From the NCBI RefSeq assembly GCF_005239135.1, contig NZ_QKNX01000002.1, forward strand, positions 434,001 to 498,000: DNA of 64,000 nt. Reading direction: 5' to 3'. The position numbers and the translations under genes are program-made. Below, piece by piece: positions 16,121 to 24,376 of this stretch. This DNA is from Natronomonas salsuginis. Its GTDB lineage: Archaea; Halobacteriota; Halobacteria; Halobacteriales; Haloarculaceae. The notes under the pieces are model-generated. The model had not been told where the DNA came from. It saw only the letters and a program-made list of their open reading frames with translations, and searched no databases. Each line of letters opens with the position of its first letter. The stretch's first letter is position 1.

Positions 16121-16477
16121 CTACGAGTCGTTGACGTAGACGGTAATCTGCTCGATCGCCTCGTCAGCGTCGTCGAACTCGAAGACGTCGCAGAACGCCG
16201 CTTCGGCCGGTTCGCCGTCGGGGCCGGTTCCGGTCACCACGCCGACAGTCACGGAAACGTCGTCGTCGTGGATCCGGCGCTGGATGTCGTGGGTCGACTC
16301 GGTCGTCGATCGGTGTTCGGTGATGTAGTCCGCGAGGCCGTCGAACCCCTCCAACTGGCCGGCCAGCGACCCGTAGACGAACTCGTCCGAGAGCGCCGGA
16401 CGGGCGAGTTCGGGGGTCGATTCGTCCAGTGCGGCGAAGTACGCGTCGATCAGCTCGTTTCGGGTGTCGCTCGACAT
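16121..16477 (-). CDS. NTF2-like / SnoaL-type small protein
   Basis: A 118-residue protein with the NTF2-like cone pattern: N-terminal helices (TRNELIDAYFAALDESTPEL), the strand after LSDEFVYGSLAGQLEGFDGL, and four C-terminal strands ending EAIEQITVYVND. Members include ketosteroid-isomerase-like and polyketide-cyclase enzymes and non-catalytic binders. I choose ATG 16477, because a TATA box (CATTTTAAG) lies 28 bases upstream; the frame stays open to 16531. It is divergent from the MBL-fold gene. Function is unassigned. Confidence 0.7.
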   Translation of the reverse strand: MSSDTRNELIDAYFAALDESTPELARPALSDEFVYGSLAGQLEGFDGLADYITEHRSTTESTHDIQRRIHDDDVSVTVGVVTGTGPDGEPAEAAFCDVFEFDDADEAIEQITVYVNDS

Positions 16478-16501
16478 GGTGGAACGATCCTCGCGCGACG
16501 G

Positions 16502-16510
16502 CTTAAAATG
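16502..16510 (-). promoter_or_regulatory. TATA box of the NTF2-like gene
   Basis: CATTTTAAG on the minus strand, 28 bases before ATG 16477; it decides the start of the gene. Confidence 0.5.
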
Positions 16511-16538
16511 AACCGTGTGTGAGGGACGCATACGTCCC

Positions 16539-16546
16539 CTTTTTCA
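16539..16546 (+). promoter_or_regulatory. TATA-like box of the MBL-fold gene
   Basis: CTTTTTCA lies 27 bases before ATG 16569. Confidence 0.35.
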
Positions 16547-16568
16547 TCCCCCGTGGAGAATTTCGGAT

Positions 16569-17408
16569 ATGAATGCGACCGACGAGTGGTACGAAGTGTC
16601 ACGGCTGACGGAGAACGGCTATCGGATAACCGAGGCCAACGACTACGGGATGTTCCTCGTCGAGGGTGACGAGCGGGCGGTGCTCGTCGACGCGGGTGCG
16701 GGCGTCGGCGAGCTTCACAGCGTCGTGACCGACCTCGTCGACACGCCGATAACGCTCGTGCTCACCCACACACACTGGGACCACATCGGTGCGGCCAGCC
16801 AGTTCGACGACGTGCTCGTGAGCCCGCTCGAACTCCCGCCTGACGGTCGGATCCGGGTCGACAGCCTCTCCGGGGAGTTCGTCGAGCGACCAACGCAGTT
16901 CACGAACCGCTGGGTCGACGCGGGCAAGGAACTCCCGAACGATTTCGATCCCAGCGAGCACGCGATCGAACCGACGGACGCCGATCCGCTGCCCGCCGAC
17001 GGGCGGATCGACCTCGGCGACCGATCGCTCGAGGTGATCGAGCTTCCCGGCCACTCGCCCGGCCACGTCGGACTCCTCGATTCGGCGACTGACACCCTCT
17101 ACGGCGGCGACGTGATCCACTTCGATCACAACCTCTACGTCATGTTCGAGGACTGCGATCTCGAAGCGTACGCCGACTCGATTGCGCGGCTCAAAGACCT
17201 GCGCGACGACGGCGCGTTCGAGGTGCTCGCGACGAGCCACAACGAGCCACTCTCCGGGGACGACCTCGACATCGTCGACGACCTCCTCGAGGGGCTTCAC
17301 GAGATTGCCGCCGACGGGCGCGAGTACGAGATCGTCGAGACCGACTGGGGAGAGGCGCGCTCCTACGAGATCGGCGACTCCGATGTGCTCACCAAGACCA
17401 CCATTTAA
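16569..17408 (+). CDS. MBL-fold metallo-hydrolase
   Basis: A 279-residue metallo-beta-lactamase-fold protein. The metal-binding signature is LTHTHWDHIGA near residue 78. The next ligands are in ELPGHSPGHVGL and LYGGDVIHFDH, and a closing His is in ATSHNEPLSG. Such enzymes hydrolyse thioesters, lactones or phosphodiesters at a dinuclear metal site. In a CoA-catabolic block a thioester or lactone is most likely. Start ATG 16569 is placed by the promoter spacing. Confidence 0.88.
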   Translation: MNATDEWYEVSRLTENGYRITEANDYGMFLVEGDERAVLVDAGAGVGELHSVVTDLVDTPITLVLTHTHWDHIGAASQFDDVLVSPLELPPDGRIRVDSLSGEFVERPTQFTNRWVDAGKELPNDFDPSEHAIEPTDADPLPADGRIDLGDRSLEVIELPGHSPGHVGLLDSATDTLYGGDVIHFDHNLYVMFEDCDLEAYADSIARLKDLRDDGAFEVLATSHNEPLSGDDLDIVDDLLEGLHEIAADGREYEIVETDWGEARSYEIGDSDVLTKTTI

Positions 17409-17409
17409 C
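17402..17409 (+). promoter_or_regulatory. TATA box of the double-hotdog hydratase
   Basis: CATTTAAC lies 29 bases before ATG 17434 and overlaps the end of the MBL gene, so the hydratase can be transcribed independently. Confidence 0.45.
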
Positions 17410-17433
17410 TCACCGGCCCGGGAGCCTCTACCA

Positions 17434-18363
17434 ATGCCAACGAGGACGCTCGAGGAACTGCGGTCGATGGTCGGCACGTCGGCTCGGACCGCCGAGGGGC
17501 TCCGGATCGAAGCCGGGAAGGTCGCGGAGTTCGCGGCGGCGATCGGCGACGAGAGTCCGATCTACCGGGACGCGGCGGTCGCGCGTGAGCGAGGCTACGA
17601 GGCGATCCCGGCCCCGCTCACCTTCACCCGGACCGCCGAATTCCCCCGCTACCGACCGGCCGAGTTCGTCGAACCGCGCGGCTTCGGCCTCGGGTTGGAC
17701 CCGACGACCACGCTCCACGGCGAACAGTCCTACGAGTATCACGCCCCGGCGGTCGTCGGGGACGTGCTGTCGGCGACGGCCACCCTCACCGACGTGCGCC
17801 GTCACGAGGGCGACCGGGGCGGCGAGATGACGTTCGCCGAGATCGAACAGGTCTTCGAGGATCGAACGGGGCGGCCGATCGTCACCGTTCGGAGCACGTA
17901 CATCGAGACGGAGGGAGCGGAAGTGTTGGACGAATCGAGCGGGTCACGGGACCCCGAACCCCCGGACGCCGAGGCAGACCTGCGGCTCATCTCAGAGGAG
18001 CTCAATCGAACGGACTTCGTCGAGTACGCCGGCGCGAGCGGCGACTTCACGCCGCTTCACTTCGACGAGCCCTACGCCCGCTCGTGCGGCTTCGAGACGG
18101 TGTTCGCACAGGGGATGTTGACTGCCGGGGCCGCCTCGCGAGTTCTCACCGATCGGTTCGGCGTCGGTGCCGTCCGACGGTATCGGACGCGGTTCGAGGA
18201 CATCGTCTTCCCCGGCGAATCCGTCGTCGTCCGGGGGACGGTGACGGGGGAACGGTCCGACGTCGGAACGCCGCTCGTCGACGTCGAACTCACCGCCGCG
18301 ACGCGAGATGGGCGGCGGGTGCTGTCCGGAAGCGCGACCGCGGTGAGAGACGTGGAGAGCTAA
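17434..18363 (+). CDS. Double-hotdog MaoC-like dehydratase
   Basis: A 309-residue protein with two hotdog modules. The N-terminal half resembles FAS1-type/MaoC N-terminal dehydratases (KVAEFAAAIGDESPIYRDAA, LHGEQSYEYHAPAVVGDVLS). The C-terminal half carries the catalytic MaoC pattern FVEYAGASGDFTPLHFDEPY with Asp and His, then VFAQGMLTAGAASRVL. It should hydrate an enoyl-CoA, in the style of mycobacterial HtdXYZ or mesaconyl-type hydratases. It is co-directional with the MBL hydrolase. Confidence 0.85.
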   Translation: MPTRTLEELRSMVGTSARTAEGLRIEAGKVAEFAAAIGDESPIYRDAAVARERGYEAIPAPLTFTRTAEFPRYRPAEFVEPRGFGLGLDPTTTLHGEQSYEYHAPAVVGDVLSATATLTDVRRHEGDRGGEMTFAEIEQVFEDRTGRPIVTVRSTYIETEGAEVLDESSGSRDPEPPDAEADLRLISEELNRTDFVEYAGASGDFTPLHFDEPYARSCGFETVFAQGMLTAGAASRVLTDRFGVGAVRRYRTRFEDIVFPGESVVVRGTVTGERSDVGTPLVDVELTAATRDGRRVLSGSATAVRDVES

Positions 18364-18382
18364 CCGACGACGGCCGGCCGAA

Positions 18383-18784
18383 TCAGGCCATCCTCTCGTC
18401 CAGTCGGGTCCGGACCGCGTCCGGAACCGGAACCGAACGCCCGTCCGAATCGCCGACGAACACCACGACGACCTCGGCCTCGAAGACCTCGACGCCGTCG
18501 CGTCGCCCAACCGCCTCGAACGTGATCGAGGAGCCGCCGACCGCGTGCGACAGCGAAATCGTCACCAGATCGCCGACTTCGATCGCCTCGAGGTAGTCGA
18601 TCTCCGCGTGTGCGATCGGGTACAATAACCCCTCGCGCTCGTGAATCTGGTAGGCGGAGTGGTCGATATCCTCCATGAGCTGGTTGATCGCGCGGACCGT
18701 GTAATCGAGGACCGCGGGCGTGTACACACGGCGGGAGAAGTCCGTGTCGGCGGCTCGGAGCTTCCAGTCGAACTCGTAGGCCAT
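18383..18784 (-). CDS. Acyl-CoA thioesterase, 4-hydroxybenzoyl-CoA thioesterase type
   Basis: A 133-residue hotdog protein starting MAYEFDWKLRAADTDFSRRV. The ADTDxxRRVYTPAVLDY pattern matches the Asp-containing DxD/HxxVY(N/P) active site of YbgC/4HBT enzymes, although the usual first motif is altered. The SLSHAVGGSSITFEA and EVFEAEVVVVFV strands complete the fold. It would release free acids from CoA thioesters. It is convergent with the double-hotdog hydratase and 46 bases downstream of the enoyl-CoA hydratase on the same strand. Confidence 0.8.
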   Translation of the reverse strand: MAYEFDWKLRAADTDFSRRVYTPAVLDYTVRAINQLMEDIDHSAYQIHEREGLLYPIAHAEIDYLEAIEVGDLVTISLSHAVGGSSITFEAVGRRDGVEVFEAEVVVVFVGDSDGRSVPVPDAVRTRLDERMA

Positions 18785-18830
18785 ACGTTCGGTAGCCGGA
18801 CGGCGACCGTTAGTGTTGTGTTGGCTCCGA

Positions 18831-19589
18831 TTACTCGAAGAACTCCGCGACGCGGCGTTGCGTCTCGGGCTCTTGATACGCCGCGATCGCGTGGTGGATC
18901 GCCTGCGACATCGACTCGTCGAGGTTCGGCGGTCTGACGGAGTGGACCTGCCGTTTGGCGAGTCCGTGGATGTAGGCCGGCTTCGAGGCTAGCGTCGCCG
19001 CGAGGTCGTCGACGGCGTCGTCGAACGCGCCCGGTTCGTGGAGTTCCTCGACCAGGCCGACCTCGTGGGCCCGATCGGCGTCGATGGGCTCGCCGGTCAT
19101 GATCAGGTACTTCGTCATCCCTTCGCCGATCATGCCGGGGAGCTTCTGCGCGCCGCCGAGGTCCATCGCCAGCCCCATCGTCGACTCGGGGAGGCCGAAC
19201 TGCGCGGTCGTGTCGGCGATGCGGATGTCGCACGCCACGGCGAGTTCGAGACCGCCGCCGAGGACGTGACCCTCGAGTGCGGCGACGACGGGGCCGTCGA
19301 ATGCCTCGATCGTCCGGAGCGCCTCGTGAACCGGTTCGAGCAGGTCGCGAACGTCGAGAGGGTTCATCTCGGCCCACTCGGGGACGTCGGACATGTCCAC
19401 GCCCGCGGAAAAGTTCCCCCCGGTACCGCGGATCGTGACGACCGAGACGTCCTCGTCGGCCAGCTCCTCGAAGATTTCTCCCAGCCGAACGTACATGCCG
19501 CCGGTCATGGCGTTCGATTTTTCCGGCCGGTTCAGCGTGATGTCGACGCGGCCGTCGGTCCGGTCGACGAGGACGTTGTCGGATGCCAT
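18831..19589 (-). CDS. Enoyl-CoA hydratase/isomerase (crotonase) family
   Basis: A 252-residue crotonase. Key blocks are VDITLNRPEKSNAMTGGMYV, GTGGNFSAGVDMSDV forming the oxyanion hole, and GPVVAALEGHVLGGGLELAV forming the second oxyanion peptide, followed by ADTTAQFGLPESTMGL with the Glu position. It should hydrate or isomerise enoyl-CoA. The start MASDNVLVDRTDG at 19589 fits the family; the frame is open further upstream only because it is antisense to the divergent thioesterase. Confidence 0.9.
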   Translation of the reverse strand: MASDNVLVDRTDGRVDITLNRPEKSNAMTGGMYVRLGEIFEELADEDVSVVTIRGTGGNFSAGVDMSDVPEWAEMNPLDVRDLLEPVHEALRTIEAFDGPVVAALEGHVLGGGLELAVACDIRIADTTAQFGLPESTMGLAMDLGGAQKLPGMIGEGMTKYLIMTGEPIDADRAHEVGLVEELHEPGAFDDAVDDLAATLASKPAYIHGLAKRQVHSVRPPNLDESMSQAIHHAIAAYQEPETQRRVAEFFE

Positions 19590-19698
19590 GGCGACCGTTG
19601 CGGTGGCACCCACTTCGGTGTTCCGCCCGGTGTCGGATCGGGGGTCGACGCGTCCGAACGATCGGACGACACAAATATCGCCCCGTCGAACGGCCGTC

Positions 19699-20112
19699 AT
19701 GACCGACGCGAACGAGTGGTTCCTCGAAAACCACGACCACCTGCAGGACCTCGGAATCACGTTGGAGGAACAGCGCGAGGGGTACGTCAGGCTTTCGCTG
19801 CCGTACGACGAATCGCTGGCGAACCCGGGAACGGGCGTCATGCAGGGGGGGATCGTCGCCACACTGATCGACCACGGCGGCGGCGCGGCGATACGGACGA
19901 CGTTCGAAAACCCGCGGGAGACGACGCACGCCACGACGGAGTTGAACGTCAGCTATCTGCGCCCCGCGACCGCCGATCTGACCGCCGAGGCGACGGTCGT
20001 CCGGTCCGGGCGAACCCGCGGCGTCGTCCGCGTCGATGTGACTGCCGACACGCCGAAGGGGGTAAAGGAGATCGCCGTCGGGCGCGTCTCGCTGTATTTG
20101 GATCGGAGCTAG
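19699..20112 (+). CDS. PaaI-family hotdog thioesterase
   Basis: A 137-residue hotdog protein. GTGVMQGGIVATLIDHGGGA is the catalytic helix of PaaI-type thioesterases, and TTELNVSYLRPATADLTAEA the following strands. A TATA-like CAAATATC lies about 24 bases before ATG 19699. It is divergent from the enoyl-CoA hydratase and immediately upstream of an acyl-CoA dehydrogenase, so it probably hydrolyses a CoA ester in the same pathway. Confidence 0.83.
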   Translation: MTDANEWFLENHDHLQDLGITLEEQREGYVRLSLPYDESLANPGTGVMQGGIVATLIDHGGGAAIRTTFENPRETTHATTELNVSYLRPATADLTAEATVVRSGRTRGVVRVDVTADTPKGVKEIAVGRVSLYLDRS

Positions 20113-20180
20113 TCGCGCGTCGGCGACCGTTGGGTCTATGACGATCCGCACCGTAATGTTCGACGAGTGAACACCACCGC

Positions 20181-21344
20181 ATGAACCGTGACTACGCGTT
20201 GACAGAGGAACACGAGGAGCTGCGCGAGGAGGTTCGATCGTTCGCCGAAGCCGAGATCAAACCCGAGATCGAACGGTATCGCGAGTCCGGGGCGTTCCCC
20301 CACAACGTGTTGGATCGCGTCGCCGAGGCCGGCTACCGCGGCTACCCCTATCCGGAGCGCTACGGCGGCGAGGGCGAGGAACTCGACGCCCGCGCGATGG
20401 CCATCATCCAGGAGGAACTATCGCGCGTCTGGAAGTACCCGGCCGGCGTGTTGAACGTCTCGTGGGCGCTCGTCGGCAATCCCATCTACGAAGAGGGCAC
20501 GGAGCGACAGCGCGAGGAGTGGCTCGGCGGGCTGTTGACCGGCGAACTGCTCGGCGCACTCTCGATGACCGAGCCCGAGGCCGGAAGCGACGTCACCCGC
20601 GCGACGACGACGGCCGAGCGCGACGGTGACGAGTGGGTGATAAACGGGCACAAACACTGGACGTCCTACGGCGAAGTCGCAGATCTCATCGTCGTCCTCG
20701 CGAAGACCGGCGACGGCGGCCACGACCTCAGCCTGTTCGGCGTTCCGATGGAGACGCCAGGCGAGCGCGACGGCGTCGAGTTCGTCCGCAACATTCGGAG
20801 TATGGCCGGCGACTACGGGGTCGAGAGCGAGATCAAGTACCACGATCTCCGCGTGCCCGAGGGGAACCTGATCGGCGAGGTCGACGAAGGGTTCAAGTAC
20901 GCGATGGCGGCGCTAGATCTCGGGCGGATCGGGACCGCAGCGCAGGGCGTCGGGCTGGCGCAAGGGGCCTACGAGGCGGCCCGCGAGTACGCCGACTCGC
21001 GCGAGCAGTTCGACCGCCCCATTCGGACCTTCCAGGGCGTCGGCTTTAAGATCGCTGACATGTGTATGGACGTCGATGCGGCGCGGCTGTTGACGTTGCA
21101 GGCCGCGGGGACGATGGATCGCGGCGAGCGGAAACAGGCAAGTTTCGAAGCGGCCAAGGCGAAGACCTACGCTACCGACGTGGCGATGGACGTGACGACG
21201 GAGGCGGTACAGGTACACGGCGGCGTCGGCTACTCGACTGACTACCCCGTCGAGCGCTTCATGCGCGAGGCCAAGGGAACCCAAATATACGAGGGGACAA
21301 ACGAGATCAACCGACAGGTCATCCTGAATCAACTGTACGGATGA
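20181..21344 (+). CDS. Acyl-CoA dehydrogenase
   Basis: A 387-residue acyl-CoA dehydrogenase with all canonical parts: EEHEELREEVRSFAEAEIKP, YPERYGGEGEELDA, the flavin contact GALSMTEPEAGSDVTRA, FQGVGFKIADMCMDVDAARL, and the catalytic Glu in TQIYEGTNEINRQVIL. It should oxidise an acyl-CoA to the enoyl-CoA and pass electrons to ETF. Of the three family members in this window it is the only one with the classical YEGTNEI active-site loop. It follows the PaaI thioesterase by 68 bases and precedes the aldehyde dehydrogenase. Confidence 0.93.
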   Translation: MNRDYALTEEHEELREEVRSFAEAEIKPEIERYRESGAFPHNVLDRVAEAGYRGYPYPERYGGEGEELDARAMAIIQEELSRVWKYPAGVLNVSWALVGNPIYEEGTERQREEWLGGLLTGELLGALSMTEPEAGSDVTRATTTAERDGDEWVINGHKHWTSYGEVADLIVVLAKTGDGGHDLSLFGVPMETPGERDGVEFVRNIRSMAGDYGVESEIKYHDLRVPEGNLIGEVDEGFKYAMAALDLGRIGTAAQGVGLAQGAYEAAREYADSREQFDRPIRTFQGVGFKIADMCMDVDAARLLTLQAAGTMDRGERKQASFEAAKAKTYATDVAMDVTTEAVQVHGGVGYSTDYPVERFMREAKGTQIYEGTNEINRQVILNQLYG

Positions 21345-21377
21345 CCGAGACGCGGCGCGGAACGCGCACTGAGCGCG

Positions 21378-21389
21378 AATATTGATATT
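21378..21389 (+). promoter_or_regulatory. TATA box of the aldehyde dehydrogenase
   Basis: AATATTGATATT is centred 28 bases before ATG 21412. Confidence 0.45.
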
Positions 21390-21411
21390 CCCTCGGCCGA
21401 TTGTACGAACC

Positions 21412-22863
21412 ATGTCGCGATCCCCCGTAGAGATCCCGGAGGAGTATGGGTTGTTCATCGACGGCGAGTGGGTCGACGCATCGAGCGGCGAGACGTTTGA
21501 GACGATCGACCCCGCCAGCGAGGAGGTGGTCGCGACGGTAGCCGCGGCGAACGCCGACGACGTCGACGCCGCAGTTTCGAACGCGGCGGACGCGCTCGAC
21601 GAGTGGCGATCGGTTCCCGGCCGCGAGCGAGGGCGGATTCTCATGGACGTCGCGGACGCGATCCGCGAGGACGCGGACCGGCTCGCGTGGATCGAGACGG
21701 TCGACAACGGGAAGCCCCTCTCGCAGGCGAAAACCGACGTGCTCCGGTGTGGGGAGTACGTCGCGTACTACGCGGGAATGGCCGACAAAATCGAGGGCGA
21801 GAGCATCCCCATGTCCGAGGGGTACGTCGACTACACGGTCCACGAGCCGCTCGGCGTCACGGGACACATCATCCCGTGGAACTTCCCGGTCGGCATCCTC
21901 GGCCGCGGACTCGCACCCGCCCTCGCCGCAGGGAACACGGTCGTCGCCAAACCCGCCGAGCAGACGCCGCTGTCGGCCCTGGAGATCGGCGCGCTCGCCG
22001 TCGAGGCTGGACTTCCGGCGGGCGTGTTCAACGTCGTTCCGGGCTTCGGCCCCGACGCGGGCGAACCGCTCGTCCGACACGACGACGTCGCGCAGGTGAC
22101 GTTCACCGGATCGGTTCCGACCGGACGGCTCGTCGGAAAAGCCGCGATCGAGGGGCTCAAACCGGTCCACCTCGAACTGGGCGGGAAGAACCCGAACGTC
22201 GTCTACCCGGACGCGGACCTCGACCGCGCGGTCGAGAGCACGGTCAAATCCATCTTCAGTCGAAACGCCGGCCAGGTCTGTTCGTCGGGATCGCGGCTCC
22301 TCCTGCACGAGGACGTCCACGACGAGTTCCTCGATCGGCTCCTCACCGCCGTCGACGACCTCTCGATCGCCCCCGGCGTGGAGGATCCGGACGTCGCGGC
22401 GATCACGTCGAAAGAACAGTTCGACTCCATCATGGAGTACATCGAGATCGGACGCGAGGAGGCCGGCGAGCCGCTCATCGGCGGTGAGGCGGTCGACCGG
22501 ACGGGCTACTTCATCGAGCCGACGATCTTCGACGGGGTCGAGATGGACATGCGGATCGCCCGAGAAGAGATCTTCGGGCCGGTGCTGTCGGTGTTGACGT
22601 TCTCCGACGAGCGGGAAGCGATCGAGATCGCGAACGACGTCGACTACGGCCTCGTCTCCGGGATCTTCACGAGCGACATCGGACGGGCCCACCGGTTTGC
22701 CCGTGAGGTCGACGCCGGCGGCGTCTACATCAACGAGTGGTTCTCGAGCGGCATCGAGGCGCCGTTCGGCGGCTACAAAGATAGCGGCCTCGGACGCGCG
22801 AAGGGGCTCGCGGCGCTGGAGGAGTACACACAGACCAAAAACGTCTGTGCCCGGATCGACTGA
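21412..22863 (+). CDS. Aldehyde dehydrogenase, NAD(P)-dependent
   Basis: A 483-residue aldehyde dehydrogenase. The Rossmann segment contains IIPWNFPVGI and VAKPAEQTPLSALE, the catalytic Glu is in HLELGGKNPNVV, and the catalytic Cys in NAGQVCSSGSRL. NEWFSSGIEAPFGGYKDSG closes the family pattern. It oxidises an aldehyde to the acid, complementing the ferredoxin-linked enzyme at 12831-14504. The start MSRSPVEIPEEYGLFIDGEW is set by promoter spacing. Confidence 0.93.
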   Translation: MSRSPVEIPEEYGLFIDGEWVDASSGETFETIDPASEEVVATVAAANADDVDAAVSNAADALDEWRSVPGRERGRILMDVADAIREDADRLAWIETVDNGKPLSQAKTDVLRCGEYVAYYAGMADKIEGESIPMSEGYVDYTVHEPLGVTGHIIPWNFPVGILGRGLAPALAAGNTVVAKPAEQTPLSALEIGALAVEAGLPAGVFNVVPGFGPDAGEPLVRHDDVAQVTFTGSVPTGRLVGKAAIEGLKPVHLELGGKNPNVVYPDADLDRAVESTVKSIFSRNAGQVCSSGSRLLLHEDVHDEFLDRLLTAVDDLSIAPGVEDPDVAAITSKEQFDSIMEYIEIGREEAGEPLIGGEAVDRTGYFIEPTIFDGVEMDMRIAREEIFGPVLSVLTFSDEREAIEIANDVDYGLVSGIFTSDIGRAHRFAREVDAGGVYINEWFSSGIEAPFGGYKDSGLGRAKGLAALEEYTQTKNVCARID

Positions 22864-22902
22864 GCGAAATCGCGTCAGAGTCACGACTGATCGGGGAGCG
22901 AC

Positions 22903-23799
22903 CTATCGAACGCCCTGGCCGGACTCCCACGCTCGAACCAGCCACGCGAGCGTCCGATTGATCGGAGCGTCGACCCCGCGCTCGCTCGCTCGCTCGGCGA
23001 TAAACCCGTTTATTGCGTCGACCTCGGTCCGGCGATCGGCGAGCACGTCCTGGTGCATCGAGGAGGTGTTCTCGGCAGTCGCCTCGGCCACCCGTCGGAC
23101 CGCCCCTTCGGCCGCCGCATCGGAGATCTCGATCCCTTCGCGCCGAGCCACGGCGGCGGTTTCTCGGGCGGCCGCCGCCGCGACCGACCACGCGTCGCCG
23201 TCGAGCACCGATCCGTTGTCGATCCGAGCCAGCGCGGTCGTCGCGTTGATCCCCGCGTTGACGGCCAGTTTCTCCCAGAGCCTCGTCGGCATGTTGTCGG
23301 CGACCGAGGTGACGACCTCAGCGCGGTCGAACGCCGTTCCGACGCGATCGGCGAGCGGGGATGCCCCACCCGTTCGCGGCCCGAGGACGATTTCACCGAC
23401 GCCCGTACAGCGGACCTCGCCGGGGGCCGGCCGGAGCGCGCCGTACGAGCAGGTGCCGGCGAGGACGGGCGCGTCGAGTCGCTCGGCGAGCACCGTCTCG
23501 TTTCCCATGCCGTTCTGGACGGAGAGACAGGCATCGAGGTCGCAGTCGGCGAGTTCGGCCGCGGCGGCGGGCGTGTCGAACGCCTTCACGCAGACGATCG
23601 CGAGGTCGGCCGCGTCGGGAGCGTCGAGACGCGCCGCCGGATAGACGGTCGCGTCGATCGCGCCGGAGATACGGAGCCCGCGCTCCTCGATCGCTCGCAC
23701 GTGTGGGTCCCGCCCGACGAGCGTCACGTCGTGTTCGCGGGCGAGGAGCCCGCCGAGCAGGCTTCCGAGGCTTCCGGCACCGAAGACGGCGATCTCCAT
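22903..23799 (-). CDS. Ketopantoate reductase-type 2-dehydropantoate 2-reductase
   Basis: A 298-residue protein: N-terminal MEIAVFGAGSLGSLLGGLLA is an NADP-binding GxGxxG fold, VCVKAFDT and VQNGMGNE are the ApbA/PanE hallmarks, and LWEKLAVNAGINATTALARI carries the catalytic Lys region. True PanE makes pantoate for CoA synthesis. The location in a catabolic block, convergent with an aldehyde dehydrogenase, leaves open a paralogue acting on another 2-oxoacid. I therefore give no symbol. Confidence 0.85.
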   Translation of the reverse strand: MEIAVFGAGSLGSLLGGLLAREHDVTLVGRDPHVRAIEERGLRISGAIDATVYPAARLDAPDAADLAIVCVKAFDTPAAAAELADCDLDACLSVQNGMGNETVLAERLDAPVLAGTCSYGALRPAPGEVRCTGVGEIVLGPRTGGASPLADRVGTAFDRAEVVTSVADNMPTRLWEKLAVNAGINATTALARIDNGSVLDGDAWSVAAAAARETAAVARREGIEISDAAAEGAVRRVAEATAENTSSMHQDVLADRRTEVDAINGFIAERASERGVDAPINRTLAWLVRAWESGQGVR

Positions 23800-23874
23800 G
23801 GGGGCTCCAGGGGGCCGTCGATCAAAACGCTGTCCACTCGGTCGAGACGGGGCGTTCGATCGCCGCCTCGCGCG

Positions 23875-24048
23875 TCAGTCTTCGTCGACGTATCCGATCT
23901 CCTCCCCGGGAGCGCCACAGGACGGACAGGACGGCGGAACGCTGTCGAGCGAGCCGAGTTCGCCACAGACCCCGCAGCGCCACAAGAGGTTCTTCTCGCC
24001 CGAGCGGTTCTCGGCCCGCGAAGTGGTAGATGCGTGTTGTGGTCTCAT
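23875..24048 (-). CDS. Small rubredoxin-like zinc-ribbon protein
   Basis: A 57-residue protein with two CxxC knuckles, WRCGVCGELG and SCPSCGAPGEEIGYVDED, spaced like the metal site of rubredoxin/rubrerythrin C-terminal domains common in haloarchaea. It may bind iron or zinc for electron transfer or be a structural zinc ribbon. I chose MRPQHASTTS at 24048; the frame extends upstream through AT-rich DNA with a non-protein-like composition. It lies 75 bases before the reductase gene on the same strand. Confidence 0.7.
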   Translation of the reverse strand: MRPQHASTTSRAENRSGEKNLLWRCGVCGELGSLDSVPPSCPSCGAPGEEIGYVDED

Positions 24049-24376
24049 CGGTGTTGGTACGTCGTATCGAGTGATATCGTTGTCGACGAAAGCGCGTTTC
24101 GAAGGTGTTTGACGGACCGATATATAAATATACAATAACATACAGTAGCCGTTAATATATAATCTCAGTAACAAATCGCGCTGATAAAACGACCCGATAG
24201 CGAGAGTCGGCAAGACGCATAATCTCTTATAAATCGTTCGCACTACACACCGGATTTTCAGTGGATTAAACCGCCGGCTCGGTAGCCGCTAGTGAATGAA
24301 ATCAACCACTAACATAATTCAAAATGTAATTTAAATGGTCGATAATTTCTGAGAAGGTACCCGCAGTCTCGTCGTC
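24049..24376. other. AT-rich intergenic island
   Basis: Roughly 330 bases, strikingly AT-rich against the GC-rich surroundings, with TATATAAATA-like runs around 24120-24180 and 24300-24340. It separates the divergent-side regulatory region of the zinc-ribbon gene from the 3' end of the PrpD gene. I see no gene in it. It probably holds promoters and is a hotspot for insertion or relics. Confidence 0.5.

Noticed and set aside
21319-22884. Minus-strand frame of 521 codons opposite the aldehyde dehydrogenase
   Set aside because: It is an antisense mirror of a gene with all catalytic motifs; no motif of its own.
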